A stretch of 7,891 nt of DNA from Rhodospirillales bacterium (GTDB lineage: Bacteria > Pseudomonadota > Alphaproteobacteria > Acetobacterales > Acetobacteraceae), in the NCBI GenBank assembly GCA_025352915.1, contig JANXSA010000256.1, positions 1-7,891 on the forward strand, read 5' to 3'. This document shows positions 5,921-7,891 of this stretch, piece by piece (position 1 is the stretch's first letter; each line of letters starts with the position of its first letter). The translations under genes were made by a program, and so were the position numbers. The notes beneath the pieces are model-generated. The model was not told where the DNA came from, searched no databases, and saw nothing but the letters and a program-made list of their open reading frames with translations.

Positions 5921-6013
5921 ATGAAACGCTGGCTGATCGCCGCCTTGCTCCTCGCTGGCGCCACAACCGCCTGGGTCACAGCTGATCCCGCACCACGATT
6001 CAGAACCGCTTAA
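5921..6013 (+). CDS. possible 30-residue hydrophobic small peptide
   Basis: ATG 5921 opens a 30-codon frame ending at TAA 6011-6013. The peptide starts MKRWLIAALLLAGATTAW, a lysine/arginine start and a hydrophobic core like a signal peptide or single membrane helix, and ends with a short polar tail, ADPAPRFRTA. AGGG lies 10 nt upstream, which is a weak ribosome binding site. It sits between folD and the cheZ-like gene, and its stop codon directly abuts the strong hairpin at 6014-6047. It could be a small membrane peptide, a leader peptide, or a chance ORF. I recognise no family. Confidence 0.35.
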   Translation: MKRWLIAALLLAGATTAWVTADPAPRFRTA

Positions 6014-6047
6014 CCCGCCATCGCCATTGTGCCGGGCCGATGGCGGG
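6014..6047 (+). promoter_or_regulatory. strong GC hairpin covering the ribosome-binding region of the cheZ-like gene
   Basis: CCCGCCATCG (6014-6023) is the exact reverse complement of CGATGGCGGG (6038-6047), with a 14-nt loop. No T-run follows, so it is not a classic intrinsic terminator. The right arm ends inside GGGAG (6045-6049), the probable Shine-Dalgarno of the ATG at 6058, and so would partly hide it. It begins immediately after the TAA of the small ORF. Confidence 0.6.
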
Positions 6048-6057
6048 AGATAGGCTG

Positions 6058-6648
6058 ATGTCTGAAACTGCGGCGATGATCGAAACCCAGGACACGCCCG
6101 ACCTAGGCGCCAAGCTCGACGAACTGCGCCACTTCGTCGACCGCCGCTTCGCCGAGCTGAGCATGGAAATCCACGCCTCGGTCCAGCTCATCGACTTCAG
6201 CGAATCCAACCTCTCCGAACAGCTCGGCGCGGTAAAATCCCAACTCGCCGAAGTCCTCGCCGTCCCCCAGGCCGGCGCGCGCAACTCCGGCACCGAACTC
6301 GAAGCCGTCGTCCAAACCACCGAAGCCGCCGCCAACCGCATCATGGAAGCAGCCGAAGCCATCGGCGACTGGCTCCAGGAAATCAGCGCCGACCCCGCCC
6401 TGCGCGATCGCATCTCCGGCAAGGTCAACGCCATCTTCGAAGCCTGCTCGTTCCAGGACCTCACCAGCCAGCGCATCCGCCGCGCCATCGACCACCTGCA
6501 TCACGTCGAATCGATGCTGACCACCATCGGCGGCCAACCCGCCACCGCCGCCCCCGCGCGCCCAAGCCTGCCCACCGCCATGCCCGCCATACAAGTCAGC
6601 GGCGCCGAACTCGCCCAGGCCGAAATCGACCGCCTGATGGCCTTCTAA
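6058..6648 (+). CDS. cheZ: CheZ-like chemotaxis protein phosphatase (CheY-P phosphatase)
   Basis: A 196-residue, mostly helical protein. The key segment EACSFQDLTSQRIRRAID contains Asp134 and Gln138, matching the CheZ active pair (Asp143 and Gln147 in E. coli), where the glutamine positions water to hydrolyse CheY aspartyl-phosphate. Long amphipathic helices before and after it (about 15-160) would form the hairpin and four-helix dimer. A Pro/Ala-rich linker (160-178) leads to a C-terminal peptide AELAQAEIDRLMAF that resembles the CheY-binding tail of CheZ. The start at 6058 is chosen over ATG 6040 because GGAG lies 8 nt upstream, while ATG 6040 lies within a hairpin stem. No other che or flagellar genes are in the window. 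Its TAA overlaps the end of purD on the opposite strand. Confidence 0.88.
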   Translation: MSETAAMIETQDTPDLGAKLDELRHFVDRRFAELSMEIHASVQLIDFSESNLSEQLGAVKSQLAEVLAVPQAGARNSGTELEAVVQTTEAAANRIMEAAEAIGDWLQEISADPALRDRISGKVNAIFEACSFQDLTSQRIRRAIDHLHHVESMLTTIGGQPATAAPARPSLPTAMPAIQVSGAELAQAEIDRLMAF

Positions 6649-7891
6649 CCCCCCCCAAGCGCCCGCCACCCGATATCCCGCCGGCAAAACCCCTCCGGCC
6701 AAACCAGCGCATCCACCCCCGCATACGCCGCATCCCGCGCCGCCAACAGCGCGTCCGCCACCCCAACCACCGTCAACACCCGCCCCCCACTGCTCACCAA
6801 AACCCCGTCGCGCAAATCCGTGCCGGCATGAAACACCCGCACGCCGCCCACCGCCTCCGCCGCCGCCACCCCGCCAATCGCCGTATGCCGCGCATACGCC
6901 CCGGGATACCCGCGCGCCGCCATCACCACCCCCAGCGCCGCCTCCGCCCGGAAACGCAGCGACACCCCTGCCACCCCGCCCGCACACGCCGCCGCCAAAG
7001 CCGGCAACAAATCATCCGCCAACCGGCTCAAAATCACCTGGCACTCGGGATCGCCAAACCGCACATTGAACTCGATCAGCTTCGGCCCCTCCGCCGTCAG
7101 CATCACCCCCGCAAACAATATCCCGCGAAACGGCGTCCCCCGCCGCGCCATCTCGGCCAGCACCGGCCGGATCATCCGCGCCAGCACCGCCTCCTCCAAT
7201 CCGGGCGAAAGCGCCGGCGGCGGCGAATACGCCCCCATCCCCCCGGTATTCGGCCCCGTATCCCCCTCCCCCACCCGCTTATGGTCCTGCGCACTGCCCA
7301 GCGAAATCGCCTCCACCCCGTCGCACAGCGCGAAAACACTCACCTCCTCACCCACCAGGCACTCCTCGATCACCACGCTGCGCCCGGACTCGCCCAGACT
7401 CCCCTCTTCCATGAACGCAACAATCGCCGCCTCCGCCTCGGCCTCACTGGCCGCCACCACAACCCCCTTGCCGGCCGCCAGCCCGTCCGCCTTCACCACA
7501 ATCGGCGCCCCCCGCCGGCGCACAAACGCCCGCGCCGCATCGGCATCGTCAAACCGCTCCCACATCGCCGCCGGCACCCCCGCCGCCTCGCAAACCTCAT
7601 GGGTGAAACTCTTGCTGCCCTCCAGCCGCGCCGCCGCAGCCGAGGGGCCGCAACAGGCGATGCCGGCGCGACCGAGCAGATCGGCGATGCCCAGCACCAG
7701 CGGCGCCTCGGGCCCCACCACCACCAGATCGATCATGTTCTCGGCGGCCCAGGCCACCAGTTCGTGAATCTCCGTAGCGTCAATCGGCAGATTCTCGGCC
7801 AGTTCGGCGGTGCCCGGATTGCCCGGCGCGCAGTACAGCTTGCTCAACAGCGGGCTGGCCGCGATGGCCCAGCACAGCGCGTGTTCGCGAC
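6645..7891 (-). CDS. purD: phosphoribosylamine-glycine ligase (GAR synthetase), 5' end outside window
   Basis: The second step of de novo purine synthesis: it joins glycine to 5-phosphoribosylamine with ATP, forming GAR. About 414 residues are visible of a usual ~425. The frame is open to the window edge, where it reads REHALCWAIAAS, the residues that follow the N-terminal GxGGREHA loop, so only about 10 residues are missing and an internal TTG at 7847 is not the start. ATP-grasp features are in order (numbered from the first visible Arg): KADGLAAGKGV (133-143), AQDHKR (200-205), TGPNTGGMGAYSPPP (211-225) and IEFNVRFGDPEC (272-283), which supplies metal and ATP ligands. The C-terminus ends with three glycines read from a C8 run (plus strand). 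It is convergent with the cheZ-like gene, sharing 4 bp at the stops. Confidence 0.98.
   Translation of the reverse strand, partial: REHALCWAIAASPLLSKLYCAPGNPGTAELAENLPIDATEIHELVAWAAENMIDLVVVGPEAPLVLGIADLLGRAGIACCGPSAAAARLEGSKSFTHEVCEAAGVPAAMWERFDDADAARAFVRRRGAPIVVKADGLAAGKGVVVAASEAEAEAAIVAFMEEGSLGESGRSVVIEECLVGEEVSVFALCDGVEAISLGSAQDHKRVGEGDTGPNTGGMGAYSPPPALSPGLEEAVLARMIRPVLAEMARRGTPFRGILFAGVMLTAEGPKLIEFNVRFGDPECQVILSRLADDLLPALAAACAGGVAGVSLRFRAEAALGVVMAARGYPGAYARHTAIGGVAAAEAVGGVRVFHAGTDLRDGVLVSSGGRVLTVVGVADALLAARDAAYAGVDALVWPEGFCRRDIGWRALGGG

Noticed and set aside
6040..6057. Earlier ATG (6040) for the cheZ-like gene
   Set aside because: It lies within the right arm of the hairpin and lacks a good ribosome binding site; ATG 6058 has GGAG at 8 nt.
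6103..6987. 294-codon glycine-rich minus-strand frame
   Set aside because: It spans both cheZ and the purD end in an unrelated frame, with low-complexity Gly/Ala content typical of shadows.

Overview
The window is GC-rich, gene-dense bacterial chromosome. It looks alphaproteobacterial, most likely Acetobacteraceae or a close Rhodospirillales relative. That placement is inferred from the strong G/C third-position bias, the yggT / DUF167 / folD gene order, a PEP-CTERM secreted protein and an alphaproteobacterial-type CheZ. It was not tested by any search.

Left part (1-3209): a leftward set of genes encodes an acyl-CoA-dehydrogenase-fold flavoprotein (799-1980), a VOC/glyoxalase-type protein (373-768) and, beyond an AT-rich palindromic repeat (266-374), the N-terminal part of a PP2C-like phosphatase that leaves the window. 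A mandelate racemase-subgroup enolase-superfamily enzyme (2103-3209) is divergent from the flavoprotein across a 122-bp shared control region. Together these resemble a small catabolic module of unknown substrate.

Middle part (3214-4391): a PEP-CTERM secreted protein gene converges on the enolase-superfamily gene with only 4 bp between stop codons. Its long, comparatively AT-rich upstream region carries two inverted repeats of identical geometry. Next comes tRNA-Ala(CGC) on the minus strand, with an encoded CCA end and a recognisable promoter.

Right part (4392-7891): a rightward set encodes YggT, a shortened DUF167 protein and FolD (one-carbon/folate metabolism), with GTGA coupling between the last two. 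A possible 30-residue hydrophobic peptide and a strong GC hairpin precede a CheZ-like CheY-P phosphatase gene. The cheZ-like gene overlaps tail-to-tail with purD (purine biosynthesis), which runs off the right edge with only its first residues missing.

Most genes are ordinary housekeeping or catabolic genes. I do not see a clear new multi-gene system. The signals most worth pursuing are the 109-bp AT-rich compound palindrome that fills one intergenic gap and reaches the neighbouring start and stop codons, the leader-peptide-like ORF plus SD-blocking hairpin ahead of cheZ, the degenerate DUF167 gene, and the uncharacterised enolase-superfamily / flavoprotein / VOC cluster.
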